Source: Ichthyophis bannanicus (Eukaryota > Chordata > Amphibia > Gymnophiona > Ichthyophiidae). From it: 64,000 nucleotides of DNA. The DNA is taken from assembly GCA_033557465.1 (NCBI GenBank), contig CM066031.1, positions 173,693,043 through 173,757,042 on the forward strand, written 5' to 3'. Under the pieces are notes generated by a model. That model was not told the DNA's origin and did not search any database. It worked only from the letters and a program-made list of their open reading frames with translations. A program made the translations under genes and the position numbers. Shown in pieces: positions 1 to 11,235 of the stretch. Each line of letters begins with the position of its first letter. The stretch's first letter is position 1.

Positions 1-178
1 ATAGTCTAGTAGAGAATTCAAAGGAAGTGCCAGAGGGTCAAGACCCTGTTGAGCACACCAAATGGAAAAACGTTTCCATTTTAAAGCATAGGAACGCCTG
101 GTAGAGGGTTTCCTAGAGGCATGAAGGATATCTTTCACTGGTTGAGAAAGATTAAACTCATGAAGGCTTAAGCCTTCA
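1..178 (-). pseudogene. DIRS tyrosine recombinase, N-terminal fragment (cut by window edge)
   Basis: Translating the minus strand from about 178 down to 1 gives an uninterrupted stretch of about 58 residues containing KPSTRRSYALKWKRF and WCAQQGLDPL. This matches the N-terminal SAM-like core-binding part of DIRS recombinases (STRxxYxxKWxxFxxWC). It lies in a different frame from the RNase H upstream and overlaps its last codons, the usual DIRS arrangement. The catalytic R, H-x-x-R and Y would lie left of position 1 and cannot be judged. The family integrates the circular cDNA. Confidence 0.75.
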
Positions 179-2079
179 GTAACCAAGCTTGGAGATGTAG
201 GGACTTGGGGTTTGGGTGCCACAAAGTCCCTTTCTCCTGAGACAGAAGGTCTGGCGCAGCTCCCAGGTCCAGGGAGGAGCCCTGGGAGAGCTGTAGAAGT
301 AGAGGGAACCACACTTGGCGTGGCCAGCATGGAGCTATGAGGATCATCGACCAGTGATCCCTCTGAAGTTTGAACAGAGTCTTGGGAATCAAAGGAATGG
401 GTGGAAAAGCATACAGGAATTCCTGACCCCAATGCAGGAGAAAGGCGTCGTTGGCCTGAGCTCCCTGACACGGAGTCCTGGAACAGAACCGGGGAAGTTT
501 GGCATTCCACGGACTTGCAAAGAGGTCTATGTCCGGGGTCCCCCATTCCTGAAAGATTCTGCGTATCTGGTCCATATGCAGGGACCATTCGTGTGGAAGC
601 AGAACTCGACTGAGTCTGTCTGCCCGAGAGTTTTGAACTCCTGGAAGGTATACTGCCAGAAGATGAATTTGATGCTCTCTGGCGAAGGCCCATAATCTGA
701 GAGCTTCGTTGCAAAGCGACAGAGAGCCCGTCCCTCCTTGTTTGTTGACATAGAACATGGCTACCTGATTGTCTGTCTGGACTAGGACAGTCAGGTTGAC
801 AAGGAGGGTGTGGAAGACTGTGAGGGCAAGGAAGATTGCTCGCAGTTCCAGAAGGTTGATGTGAAGGGTGGTCTCCTGGGGAGACCAGGTGCCCTGAGTG
901 GAGAGGTGTTGGAGATGAGCTCCCCACCCTGTTTGGGAGGCATCTGTTGTGAGGGTTGCTTGGGGCAACGAAGGTCCCCAACAACAGAGATTTGGAGGAT
1001 TTCCACCACTGGAGAGACCAAAACAGACGTTTTGAGGTGAGTACTTGGTCTGAGAGCGCTCCTGATGCTTGAGACCACTGGGTGGCCAAAGTCCATTGAG
1101 CTGCCCTCATATGGAGACGAGCGTAGGGCACCACATGGACCGTGGAGGCCATGTGGCCCAGAAGTTGCAGCAGTTCCCTGGCTGACAAGTGACTTCTGGA
1201 CTGAGCCTGGGAGGCCAAGCTGATTAGTCGTTGGCCTCGGACCAGAGGGAGGTAGGCCCTTGCAGTGGTGGAGTCCAAGTGGGCCCCTATGAATTCCAGG
1301 GACTGAATAGGGATGAGTTGGGACTTGTGAATGTTTACCACAAGTCCCAGATATTGAAGAATATGCCTTGTGCGGTCCAAGGAAATCTGGGCTTCTGACT
1401 GAGATGGAGCTCAGATGAGCCAGTCATCCAGATATGGGAAGACGAAGATTCCCATGCCTCTTAGAAATGCGGCTACGACTGCCATGCATTTTGTGAATAC
1501 TCTTGGAGCAGAGGCGAGACCGAAGGGAAGTACTCTGTATTGGAAATGTTTTCCCTGGAACAGAAATCAAAGATATTTTCTGTGGGATGGATGAATGAGT
1601 ATATGAGTGTATGCATCCTTGAGATCTAGAGAAGAAAGCCAATCCTGACTCTGAAGGTATGGAAGGAGAATGCCCAGAGAGAGCATTTTGAATTTCTCCT
1701 TGAATAGAAACTTGTTCAATTCTCTCAGATCTAGGATAGGTCTGAAGCCCCCTGTCTTCTTTGTTATGAGAAAATAAGGGGAGTAGAACCCTAACCCCTG
1801 TTGAGGAAGAGGAACCTCCTCTATTGCCCCTTGGGCAAGGAGAGAGGAGACTTCCTGACCCAACAGGGTCAGAAGAGATGGGGGAGAACTGAATTGCCTC
1901 ACCATGGTATGGGGAGGAAGGCTGGAGAAATGAAGTTTGTAGCCCTCTCTGATGATAGAGAGGGTCCATTGCTCTGATGTTATTTGCTCCCATCTGGGAG
2001 CAAAGTGAACTAGCCTTCCAGGTATGGTGAGAGGCTCTGGTTGTTCCAGAGCCAGAAATGGTAAGTTCTCTAGGGGCAA
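168..2079 (-). pseudogene. DIRS reverse transcriptase-RNase H (decayed)
   Basis: The RT starts with a fingers region containing FYSPYFLITKKTGGFRPILD and RELN, then SLDLKDAYTHI (palm D motif, LKDAY). YLDDW, the catalytic box, is at about 1423-1434. Thumb-region sequence follows, then RNase H (LTTDASQTGWGAHL, LELRAI, TDNQVA, ADRLSR) and the DIRS-typical GTPDIDLFASPWNAKLP. Two in-frame TGA stops interrupt the RT at 1567-1569 and 1411-1413; the second follows YLDDWLI directly. Both are where family members usually have arginine (CGA), so CpG decay is likely. The RT and RNase H segments are in different frames, so a small indel lies near 965-985. Function: copies element RNA into cDNA. Confidence 0.85.
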
Positions 2080-2080
2080 G

Positions 2081-3891
2081 TCAAAACCCCTGAGGGGGTT
2101 GAGCCTGCTGGGGTGTAGCAGACACTGCAGACTTTGACTTTACTTGCTTAAATTGCTGACGTTTAGCAGCAAAGCGAGGCTGAGAAGATTGTTGGCCAGT
2201 ATTTGTGGAAAATCTGGCCTTCTTATAGTAAGGCCTTTTAAAAGACTTCTTTTTGGCAGGAGTAGAAGTAGACTTAGAAAGTCTATCTAGAGTGGCATTT
2301 TCTGCATCCATTTGAGCAGCTTTAGTTTGCCAGTCTTCACCAAATAAGTTCTCACCTGTACAGGGAAGATTCCTTAGGCCATCCACAACCCAGGGTTCTA
2401 GGTCAGAAGCCTGGAGCCAAGCAAGACGTCGGGCTGCAATAGCAATTCCCAAAGCCCTGCCAGCAACCTCAAAGGAATCAAAGGCTGCCCTGTTGGAAAA
2501 CTTGGAGACCTCTGAAAGTTGTGTCACCACAGAAGTGAAGTCCTCCTTTTTATCCTCAGGGATAAAGGGGCAAAATGCCGTACCTTTAGGGCAAGTTCTC
2601 TGAGAAACATGCCCATATAAAGGCTGTAAGAATTGATCCTGGCTATAAGCATACTAGCCTGGAAGATCTTTCTACCAAAAGAGTCAAGGGTCTTACATTC
2701 TCGCCCTGGAGGGGTAGAAGAGTGCCTTTTGGGACTCTTTATCCTCTTCATAACAGACTTCACCACAATGGAGTGGTGAGGCAGCTGAGATTTTTGAAAC
2801 CCAGGAAAAGGAGGGACCCGGTACATGGTGTCCAACCTACGAGAATGAGGAGACAGAGTTAGAGGAGTCTCCCACAAATCCATCAAGTGTTCTTGAAGGA
2901 TTTCATGGATAGGCAGAGTAACTGCCTCTTTAGGAGCTTTAGAGTATCCTAAAATATCCAATTTTTTTGATCTGGGTTTCTTTTCAGAAGATGTAGCAAT
3001 AGAAGTCCTTTAGCTACATCAACAATGAAATCCTGAAAGGATAAATCCTCTGGAGGAGACATCGCCCTCTTTAGAGAAGAGGGCTCCTCAGGAAGATCAA
3101 ACTCAGCAGAGTCATCAGAGGAATTGAACTCATCAGAAGAATCTGAGTATTCTCTCTGTGCTTGCAATGCACGATACGCGTACCGATCGATATCGAGATC
3201 GGGCGTATCGGGCATGGGATTGGTATCGGGCAAAAGCCTGAATCCAGCAAGCGGAACCGATCGACGCTTGGAAGTCGATGGTCTCGGTTCCGGTGTGGAT
3301 ACCGGAACCGGGGTCGGTACCGATGGAATCGGTACCGAGGGCGTCGCAGCCTTAATGAAAGCCAGAACGGCCTGCTGCATGGTCTGGACAGTATTGCCCA
3401 TGGACGCCACTGCTGCCTGGATGTCGGTACTGGTATCGACCGGTACCCCAGAGCAGTCTAACAGGTGATCAGTCGAGGCCGTGCCATCGATGTCAACCTG
3501 TAACCCCATAGGTGATGCTTTGGAGGCCGGAGCCTCCCACCGGGGTTTTTTGGTGTGGGCAGAATCCTCAAACTCAAGATTGAGAGCCTCTCGATCTTTT
3601 GAAAGAGATTTGCTTTTAGAGGATTTGCCCACAGAAAGTTTGGTTACCTGAGATCCATCCGGAGAGGAAGACCTGGATGACTGTGATGCTGGATTATCTG
3701 AAGCAAACAGCACATGGAACTTGTTGGCCCGGTTCTGCATACCACGTTTAGACATCTGGGAGCAGAATGGGCAGTCCGGTATGGAGTGGTCAGGTCCCAA
3801 ACATTTAAGACACCATTCATGGGTGTTTGAGAGAGAAATAACAGCACTGCACTTGGTACACTTTTTAAAAACCAGGAGCTGGCTTCTCCAT
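2081..3891 (-). pseudogene. DIRS gag-like protein (decayed)
   Basis: The start chosen is the ATG at 3889-3891 (MEKPAPGF), the common DIRS gag opening. Next come cysteine pairs (CTKC, WCLKC, a DH, CPFC) that look like a zinc-binding N-terminus. A Ser/Pro/Asp-rich middle follows, then a conserved C-terminal block with LDILGYSKAPKE, THSS-like TPPGRE and SFGRKIFQ. The tail is basic (KKKSFKRPYYKKA). At least three frame changes occur, near 3870, 2960 and 2570, so no full protein can be made. DIRS gag is thought to package element RNA. The same block recurs in decayed form at 38851-39234. Confidence 0.75.
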
Positions 3892-4206
3892 GAGGAGAAT
3901 TAGTGTAGGCCTGAAGGCCTAGCAAAAGTTACCACGTTGTGCTGAAATAAAAAAAAAGATTTTTTTATTTTTTTTTTAAGAAATAAAGAAAGAGAGACCG
4001 GCAGTACCGGTTTTGGTATGGGGAAGTCAGGTACGCGGTCAAAAGAAACAAATTAAAATAACAATTTCTTCAGCGGTGACAGGAACACGACCTGCTGGCT
4101 CCGCGGAAAAAGAGAAACTGAAGAGAGCTGGTAAGGAAGGCGGGAAGGCAGCGCGCATGCGCTGTGGGAAGCCCCAAAAGCTTTTCATCTAAAAAGCTGG
4201 GGAGCT
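3892..4206 (-). repeat. DIRS 5' terminal/untranslated region, interrupted part
   Basis: This non-coding stretch upstream of gag contains an A/T homopolymer tract at 3948-3980. Its outer part (4151-4206) aligns by eye with the terminal region of the second DIRS copy at about 40730-40780. The match resumes at 9644, so the last 16 bp (4191-4206) are the left TSD of the inserted L1-like element. Confidence 0.65.
4191..4206. repeat. Target-site duplication, left copy (L1-like insertion)
   Basis: The 16 bp aaaaagctggggagct is repeated exactly at 9628-9643. The bottom strand at the start reads TTTTT/AGA, which fits the T-rich/A nick preferred by L1-type endonucleases. Confidence 0.9.
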
Positions 4207-4340
4207 GAAGAGGGCGGAGCCTGATGTTCAGCGGGATGGTCGCATAACGCTGAGGCTCCCGAGAGGCCTACTCAGAATCCTGAATTAACACCGGACATTC
4301 TTGAATTTCTGCTCTGATCTTACCGGGGCACATTGGTGAG

Positions 4341-5189
4341 ATGGCGGGGACCAAACCTACGTGCCTGGAATTTGGATCTCCAGCGGCTTCTCACGGCAAA
4401 CGCTCCAAAACTGAACCCCCGTCCCCGCAGAAGGGGCTGGCTCTACGCGAGGGCCCCGAAATGCAGCAGGAAATCCTTGCAGAGATCAGAGGGGTTAAAG
4501 ACCTCGTGCAGTCAAACGGGGAAGCACTCCGAGCGCTGCGGGAAGACCTTGGTGTATTGCAAGGCAGGCTAGAGGGGCTCTCCTCGCGTCAGGACAAAAT
4601 GGAGAGCATATTAGATTCCCATGTGGTCCGGCTGTCCAAACTCGACAAAGTTGAACGTCAGGTGCGGGCCTTGCAGAAAGAAGTGGAAGATGGCAATAAT
4701 AGAGCGCGCCGCAACAACCTACGACTAGTGGGCATACCGGAGGGAGCGGAATCGGGAGACATGAAGGAGTTTCTATATAAAATCCTCCCTTCTCTGCTCC
4801 AAATCACCTTTACCAAAGAATTGGAGATCGATCGCGCTCATCGTGTACCCACAAACATAACGCTCAACAGGAAGACCCCGCGGCCTATCATCTTTCGACT
4901 TTTGAGATATCAACATGTGGAGCAAATTCTCAGCGCCTCTCGGGCAAAGGGCCATATGGAGTTTGAGAGCCACAAGATCTCCTTCTATCCTGACTTGGCT
5001 AAACCCACGGTTGATCGCCGAAAGCGCTTTATGGAATTCCGGCCGAGGCTTCAACAATTACAAGCACGCTATGGCCTGATGTACCCGGCCAAGCTCCGAG
5101 TCACGCTACACAATCAGACAAGAACATTTGAGGACCCTGATCTACTAGCGGAGTTTTTGGATGCTAAAGAAGCCGACTTGATGCGCTGA
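4341..5189 (+). CDS. L1-type ORF1 RNA-binding protein, intact
   Basis: The protein has 282 residues. After a short polar N-terminus, residues about 38-120 form a heptad-like coiled coil rich in E, L, R and K (EILAEIRGVKDLVQ onwards), expected to trimerise. An RRM-like region begins at RRNNLRLVGIPEGAE (about 127), and a C-terminal domain contains EIDRAHRVP and RPIIFRLLRYQ. This is the order of the L1 ORF1p family (Transposase_22-like). The usual role is binding the LINE RNA as a ribonucleoprotein and acting as a nucleic-acid chaperone in target-primed reverse transcription. The frame is uninterrupted from ATG to TGA. The start is chosen because it opens the frame directly after the short 5' UTR. 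Confidence 0.88.
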   Translation: MAGTKPTCLEFGSPAASHGKRSKTEPPSPQKGLALREGPEMQQEILAEIRGVKDLVQSNGEALRALREDLGVLQGRLEGLSSRQDKMESILDSHVVRLSKLDKVERQVRALQKEVEDGNNRARRNNLRLVGIPEGAESGDMKEFLYKILPSLLQITFTKELEIDRAHRVPTNITLNRKTPRPIIFRLLRYQHVEQILSASRAKGHMEFESHKISFYPDLAKPTVDRRKRFMEFRPRLQQLQARYGLMYPAKLRVTLHNQTRTFEDPDLLAEFLDAKEADLMR

Positions 5190-5610
5190 CTTCCAGCGTG
5201 TTCCTACCAGTGTTCTCATATCCGCTGTACCCGCCATCTTGGATTTGCCACGGTTCAGCAAAGAGTCTGTCGAGGGCGGTTTGTTGCCTTATTTTGATGA
5301 TATTTGTGACCTGATTCCATCTACCCAGAGTAGCCTCGATGAATATCAGAGACAGTGTTAATTATGGACTCTGGTGTTTCTTTCTTTTTTTTTTTTCATG
5401 TCTTTATCCTCCTCTCTAGGGCCTCCTCCCGCAGACATATGGTCGCCATATTCATTGGGGGTTTTGCTTCTTCTCTAAGTTACTTTGGTACATGCTTTTC
5501 AATATGGGGTGTATTAGCCAGCATACTCGGTGATTATGTCATTGTTGTACAGATTCTGCTTATGTTGTATGTTTTCAAGCGCCCTTACCTAAAATGTCTA
5601 TTACCGATTG

Positions 5611-8600
5611 ATGGCACCATGTAAGATTTTATCATTGAACGTAAAAGGCATCAATAATCCGATAAAACGGAAGAAAATCCTGAGCTATCTAAGTCATGAA
5701 GCTGCGGACCTGATTTTCCTCCAAGAAACGCATTTAAATTCGAAGGAAACTCTTAAACTCAATGTTAAACCTTACATGGTGGCCGCCTATTCCCCAGCTG
5801 TTTCTAAGAAATGTGGGGTTGCCATACTGGTTAGGAAATCTCTGCATGCTACTATTATTGCGACTAGCTCAGATTCAGCAGGCAGATGGTCCAGGGCTCA
5901 CCTCAAGATAGGTAACCTTGAAGTTACATGTATATGCCTTTATGCTCCTAATGTAGATGACCCTGCCTTTTTTGCTACCATTGCTCAGGTTGCGCAGGCC
6001 TCTGCTAATACTTCATTGATAATTGGGGGGGATTTCAATTTAGTTCTTGATCCCCTGATTGACAAACAGCCGCCTAGGACGAGTGGTCCCCCCAAGAGTC
6101 ATACTACGCTTACCTCTATGATCAAAGATCTTGCTTTAGTCGATCTATGGAGGTTACTACACCCCAATGAGCTTGACTTTACCTTCTTCTCTTCCCCTCA
6201 TAAATCCCAGTCTCGCATAGATTTCTTTCTAATATCAAAACTGTTAGTTCCTCAGGTAGACACTGCAAAGATTCACTCCCAACATATCTCAGATCACGCT
6301 GCTATTTCTTTTCAATTACACACCACTGCGCCCCAAGGGAATTTGGGGGCCTGGTTCTTTGATAGAGCCCTATTAACTCAACCAGAGTTCCAGTTAGAAA
6401 TTCGAGCAGCCATACAGGACTACTTTCACTTTAATCTACCCCAGGACACTGCAAATTGGGCTTGGTGGGAGGGTTTTAAAGCGGCCATTCGTGCAACGAT
6501 CACTAGTTATCAAATTCGCCTGCGGAAACAATGCAAACAGCAGCTCCTTATACTAGACCAATAAATCAAAGCAGGCGAACGAGTTCTAACTTCACGTACT
6601 GATCCATGCGTCTTAGTTCGCTTACAGCGTCTCCGTTTTCAATATAATGCAATCCTCTCAACTGCAGCTTCTCAGAGTATTGCACTTCAGCAAGGGACAT
6701 ACTACCGTGAAAGCAACCGAGCCGGTCGACTTTTAGCCAACGCCTTGAAAGGTCAAAAAGAAGCCAAACGCGTAGCGGCCCTTCGCGCCCCACAGGGAGG
6801 GGGCATACTGACCACAGACTCCGATATCGTAGAACTTTTTCGGGATTTCTATACCCGTCTATATCAATCTGAATGTGAGTTCTCATCCGAGACCTTCGAG
6901 CGCTTGTTTTCTGGTATTCAGCGGCCGACCCTTTCTGAAGCTGATAGGGATGCGCTGGATGAACCCTTCTCTACTTCAGAGATCCATTCTGCCCTAAAAC
7001 GAACAGCCTCGGGTCGAGCCGCTGGGCCTGATGGTCTCCCGACAGAATTCTACAGAACGTTCAGTGCAGATTTAGTTCCCTACTTAAAACTTTACTTTAC
7101 TGCCCTTGCGGTAGATACATCCTCTTTGGGATCCTTTTCTGCAGCTAATGTGGTAGTTTTTGAGAAAGAAGGCAGAGACCCGCTGCTAACCGCCAACTAC
7201 CGTCCAATCTCCCTACTTAATGCCGATTATAAGATCTTCGCAACGATCTTGGCCACCCGGCTATCTGACAAGATGGCCACCTTAGTCCATCCCGACCAAT
7301 GTGGTTTTATACCCGGCCGCTCCACCGCTGACAATGCTCGGACCTTGTGCCATGTGCTATCCAGTGCTGCCAATTTAGACCACCCATGGGTGGGTCTTTC
7401 CCTAGATGCTGAAAAAGCCTTTGATCGCCTGGAATGGCCCTTCTTATTTGCAGTTCTCCGATGGTATGGCTTTGGGGAGGGCTTCCTCCGATACCTCCAA
7501 GTCATGTATTCTCAACCCGTTGCCAGTATTTGTGTAAATGCCATTAAGTCTCGGCCTTTTAATCTTCAAAGAGGCACGCGTCAAGGTTGCCCCATATCAC
7601 CAATGCTCTTTGATCTAGCTCTTGAACCCCTCGCCCTCCTTATTAGACAGTCCGCACGTATTCGAGGTGTCCCCTTCAGTCACAGAGAGATTAAACTCTC
7701 TGCATATGCAGATGACCTTATGCTCTTTGTATCCCTTGACTCGGTCCCGGCTGTCTTGGACCTGATTGATGGATACTCGCAATTATCGGGCTATAAAATA
7801 AACTGGACCAAATCCGTAGCATTCCCACTGAACCGCTGGGTACATGAGGCTGACATGCAGGCCTTTCCTTTCCTTTGGCAATCCCGCATGGTGAAATATC
7901 TTGGCGTCCACTACTGTTCTCCTTTAGAAGACACTATTAGTTTTAATGCCAAGGAGGTAGTCTCCAAAGTCCGTGAGCTCACAAATCGGTGGTCTCCCTT
8001 ATCCCTTACATGGTGGGGTCGCCTAGAAACCGTCAAAATGATGATAGTCCCCAAAGTGAACTATATTTTAGAAATGCTGCCCTGCTTCCTCCCGCTACAC
8101 ACCTACAAAGACATAGAGGGCCTTCTCGTCCGTTATCTCTGGCAGGGAAAACCACCAAGAGTAGCTAAACAAAAACTACAGTCTGCGAAGGGACTAGGGG
8201 GTACCCGCTTTCCTGATTTTCTTAGATATCATCAAGCCTTCCTACTTAAAAAAGGTGCCCGATGGCTAGCTGCCTCAACAGACAACAGACCAGTTTGGCT
8301 TGACATTGAAGAGGAGCTAAGTAGCCCAATTCCGTTGATCCATCTCCCCGGTATGTCCCATCAAGTAGACACACGCCATCCCCCAATGATTGTCGATACT
8401 CTTGCGGCCTTTAACACTCTCATTCTGTCACTGGGTCCAAACGTATGTCCTCAGGACGGACTCCCGCTGTGGAATAACCCCAGAATTCAAGTCCTAAATA
8501 AAACGATTGCATGGAAACCCTGGTACTCTAGGGGGATCTGGACACCCCAACAACTCTTCTCTGCAGCTCGTTGGAAGACCTTTTCTGATTTACAAAAGGA

Positions 8601-9276
8601 ATTTGCGTTACCAGCGAAACATTACTTTCAATTGATGCAGCTTCAACACTGCCTCAAAAGTGCTCAAATCCTGCCGCCCTCTGCCCCTACTGAGGACGGG
8701 CTATTAGAACTAATTCACTCTATTAGTAGTACACATGGGGTAGCCTCTAACTTTTATAAATTATTATGTCAGGGTACCGATACTGCTACTTGTAGAGCTC
8801 AACAAGCCTGGGAACGCGAACTGCAAACCACTTTAACCCCTGTGCAATGGAGCGTTTTCTGGAGCAAAGTAGTGCGGGTTTCCCGATCTGCCTCTGTAAC
8901 CCAAACTCTCTTCTTTTTTGCACATAGATGCTTTTATACTCCAGAAAGAATAGCCAAATGGAACACAACTGCTAGGGACCAGTGTTGGTCTTGCCATACT
9001 GCTGTGGGAACCCTCGCTCATGTTCTTTATGAATGTCCTCAACTGCAGGTTTACTGGGGGCGGGTCTGGGGTCGTATTCAATCAATCTTACACCTCCACG
9101 AGCCTCTTTCTTGGAAGATTGTGGGACTCCGCTCAGTGGCGGAGGTCCCCTCTCTTCCTAAGAAGGGTCGCTTTCTCCTTGATTTCATGCTGGGTATAGC
9201 CATATGTTTAATCACGAGGAATTGGAAGGATAGCTCTCGAATTACTGCCAATGAATGGTGGAACCTCGTCTGCTAA
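5611..9276 (+). pseudogene. L1-type ORF2: APE endonuclease + reverse transcriptase, one premature stop
   Basis: The single frame of about 1,222 codons is broken only by a TAA at 6562-6564, between the endonuclease and RT. The N-terminal APE-like endonuclease shows LSLNVKGI, LQETHL, GGDFN and SDHAAI (Asn, Glu, Asp-Asn and Asp-His catalytic boxes). The RT shows GPDGLPTEFY, NYRPISLLN, SLDAEKAFDRLEW, RGTRQGCPISPMLF and AYADDLML (catalytic YADD). The C-terminus has a CWSC...H...C knuckle (about 8980-9035). The ATG at 5611 gives MAPCKILSLN. Role: nicks target DNA and primes reverse transcription. The stop is compatible with CAA to TAA. Without readthrough, only the endonuclease half is made. Confidence 0.9.
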
Positions 9277-9497
9277 TATAGTAAATATGAGCAGATATCT
9301 CGGAGAGCTATTCCCCATATCCAAACTCACTCTCGCTTGTCTAAATGGCAGATGCTCAATGATTATGTACACTCTGCTCATTGCTCCGACATGTCTGTTT
9401 AATGTATACTCATTATGTTTCAGATCACCGTTAGGTTTTGTACCACAATAATGTAAGTACACGCCCGTTTTCGGGAATGATTAGTTTCTAGAGAAGA

Positions 9498-9524
9498 AGC
9501 AGGGGGGAGGGGGGTGGTAGGGGT
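9498..9524 (+). promoter_or_regulatory. G-rich tract in L1-like 3' UTR (possible G-quadruplex)
   Basis: Within about 9500-9524 four runs of three or more G occur close together (ggggggaggggggtggtagggg), matching the usual quadruplex pattern. L1 elements of mammals carry a comparable polypurine tract in the 3' UTR. Function here is inference. Confidence 0.5.
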
Positions 9525-9608
9525 TTACTTTGGTGTATGTATCACATTCTATGTATGTATTTGTCTTTTAGCTGTATGTCTTCCTTTCCTTTGTAGTTAT
9601 AAAACAAA

Positions 9609-9632
9609 AATAAAGCATTAAAAAAAAAAAAA
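9609..9632 (+). terminator. Polyadenylation signal and poly(A) tail of L1-like element
   Basis: AATAAA at 9609-9614 is followed by gcatt and a run of about 13 A that merges with the A-rich start of the right TSD. This is the expected 3' end for an L1-type LINE. Confidence 0.85.
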
Positions 9633-9643
9633 GCTGGGGAGCT
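9628..9643. repeat. Target-site duplication, right copy (L1-like insertion)
   Basis: Exact copy of 4191-4206. The DIRS terminal sequence resumes immediately after it (ttcccgcgccgg). Confidence 0.9.
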
Positions 9644-9712
9644 TTCCCGCGCCGGCTCCGTCGGTTCCGACGTACCCATATGTGAGGACTTATTCCTGCT
9701 TGTTCCTGGAGA
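9644..9712 (-). repeat. DIRS 5' terminal repeat, outer remainder
   Basis: Contains the phrase tatgtgaggacttattcctgcttgttcctgg, alignable with tatatgaggacttacttccttcttgttccttgg at the end of the second DIRS copy (40820-40855). The outer DIRS boundary is estimated at about 9712 because the two copies diverge after this point. Confidence 0.65.
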
Positions 9713-11235
9713 TACAAACTCACGTATCCCAGGTGATACCTCTGCTTCTGGAACACAACCATAACATAGTCACAGTATCTCCCTGGCGCACCAATCAGGC
9801 ATCGAATCTCCAGCTTCCCCTTAGCTTGGGATTCCATCCCTGAGATCAAAAGGACGTTGGCTATTTCAAGTGGTTACCATGGCAATGCCCATTAACTTAC
9901 ATAGGAAAACATATTTTACAATAAAATATATTTAATGTAATAACAAAATCACCAAATACCTCCCTAAAAATAATCCCCGTACTCTGTTCCCACACTCCCA
10001 TTACTCTCTACTGTACAACAAAAAACTTCCAACATGCAGTTAAGCTCCAAAACCATTTTTCCCTACAAAAATATTTTCTTCCACCTCCGACTACTCTCTC
10101 TAAACCTCAGCACTCACACATTACCCCTGACAACATCCCCTCGGACCCAGAAAAGTCATTTTTACAGTTTACAGGAGGGGGTGATGCTGAAACATAAAGG
10201 ATGTTAGAGAGGAAGTTCTTTGGGGAGAGGTGAGGATCAGTGCTTGAAGGGGGTTGATCAGTGCTTGTAGATACAGATCATTTCTTTTGGTGATGGGCCC
10301 TTATTCCCCTACCTCAGCAGGTAGTGAGTTTGCTCCCACACTACCTGCTGAGGCAGGAAATACAGTTCCTGTGTAGCAGCAGAGCGCAGACAAACCAGTA
10401 TGATATATCTTCCCTGCTTGGTAAAAATGCAGGGCAGATGTTTGGCACTCCTCCTGCATTTAACACACAAGGTGTTCACTTACTGCTCCTCAACTTTGCA
10501 GTTGAGGTGTGGTAAATGTAAATACTTAACCACACTTTGGTAAAAGGATCTCAAATTGTTATTTTACCTCTATTACTGCTCTATGCTTTCACTGCAAATC
10601 CCCTGCCATACACAAGTGTACAAAACAAATCTTCAGCAAAAGCAGTGGTAACAAGGGAGGAGGGGGTTAACCTTTTTGAAAACATTTTAACATTCTCTAT
10701 TACAGAACTGAGAGATGTTTTAGTATCTGTTTGAATAAATGCCATAGTGATAATCATAACACCTAATTCATGTTACCTGCCAGTCTTGCTATATAGTGTC
10801 CTGTGAGTTTAGAATTAAGATACCCCAACATGAAGTGCTACATTAGGTAGACTATCCCTAGCAAACAGAAATGGAGCTGCCACTCCTGATGTAGCTTGCT
10901 AATGAGATATATATTAAGTCTGAGGCAAGTGATAGTGTTCTTGATTGTTGGTTAATATTTTTTCCTGACAAATTATTGTTTGTCCTTTGGGCAGATATTC
11001 TCTAAATTTGGCTAGAAGTCCATTTGTAATTCTTGTAAATAGGGTGTATAATTATAGGGTTATTTTAAAAGTGTCTGTAGGGGTAAATAGAGGCATGCAC
11101 ATGTGTAAATTGCTATTTTAGAATGTATTATTCTTGACATTTCATGTTTGTCCAGAGTGATTTTATTATTTGCAACCATGAAGGATACAATAGATCCACA
11201 GTCAGAAATGTAAACACATAATAATGTGTCATTCA
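9713..11235. other. No gene recognised; AT-rich interspersed DNA
   Basis: Only short, low-complexity open frames occur here (such as 10324-10515 and 10537-10734). I saw no transposase, RT, tRNA or rRNA signal. It may hold old TE fossils or unique DNA. Confidence 0.5.

Larger units (their letters stand above)
1..4206 (-). mobile_element. DIRS-type tyrosine-recombinase retrotransposon, 3' end outside window
   Basis: Read on the minus strand, gag, RT, RNase H and the start of a tyrosine recombinase follow in DIRS order. The element runs off the left edge inside the recombinase. Its 5' terminal region (about 3892-4206) continues at 9644-9712 after an inserted L1-like LINE. A second, more decayed copy lies at about 38490-40860 and shares the terminal sequence near the phrases gagct(c/g)cccaaaagctt and tatgaggactta, which supports the reconstruction. 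All open frames carry frameshifts or stops, so this copy is inactive. DIRS elements integrate by a recombinase, so no TSD is expected and none was sought at the missing end. Confidence 0.9.
4207..9627 (+). mobile_element. L1-like (Tx1/L1 group) non-LTR retrotransposon, near full length
   Basis: The element has a short 5' UTR (about 134 nt), ORF1 (4341-5189), a 420 nt spacer, a long ORF2 (5611-9276), a 350 nt 3' UTR with a G-rich tract and AATAAA, and a poly(A) tail. It is flanked by an exact 16 bp TSD and inserted in a DIRS terminal repeat. ORF1 is intact and ORF2 has a single in-frame stop, so this is the youngest-looking LINE in the window. Membership of the L1 group rests on two ORFs, an L1-type ORF1, an APE endonuclease and a C-terminal CCHC. 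The exact subfamily is not assigned. Confidence 0.92.

Noticed and set aside
3124..3468. Plus-strand open frames opposite DIRS gag
   Set aside because: Shadows of the Ser/Asp/Pro-rich gag sequence on the other strand.
5355..5624. Hydrophobic 89-codon frame between L1-like ORF1 and ORF2
   Set aside because: It lies in the inter-ORF spacer and arises from a T-rich tract. L1-type elements have no membrane protein here.
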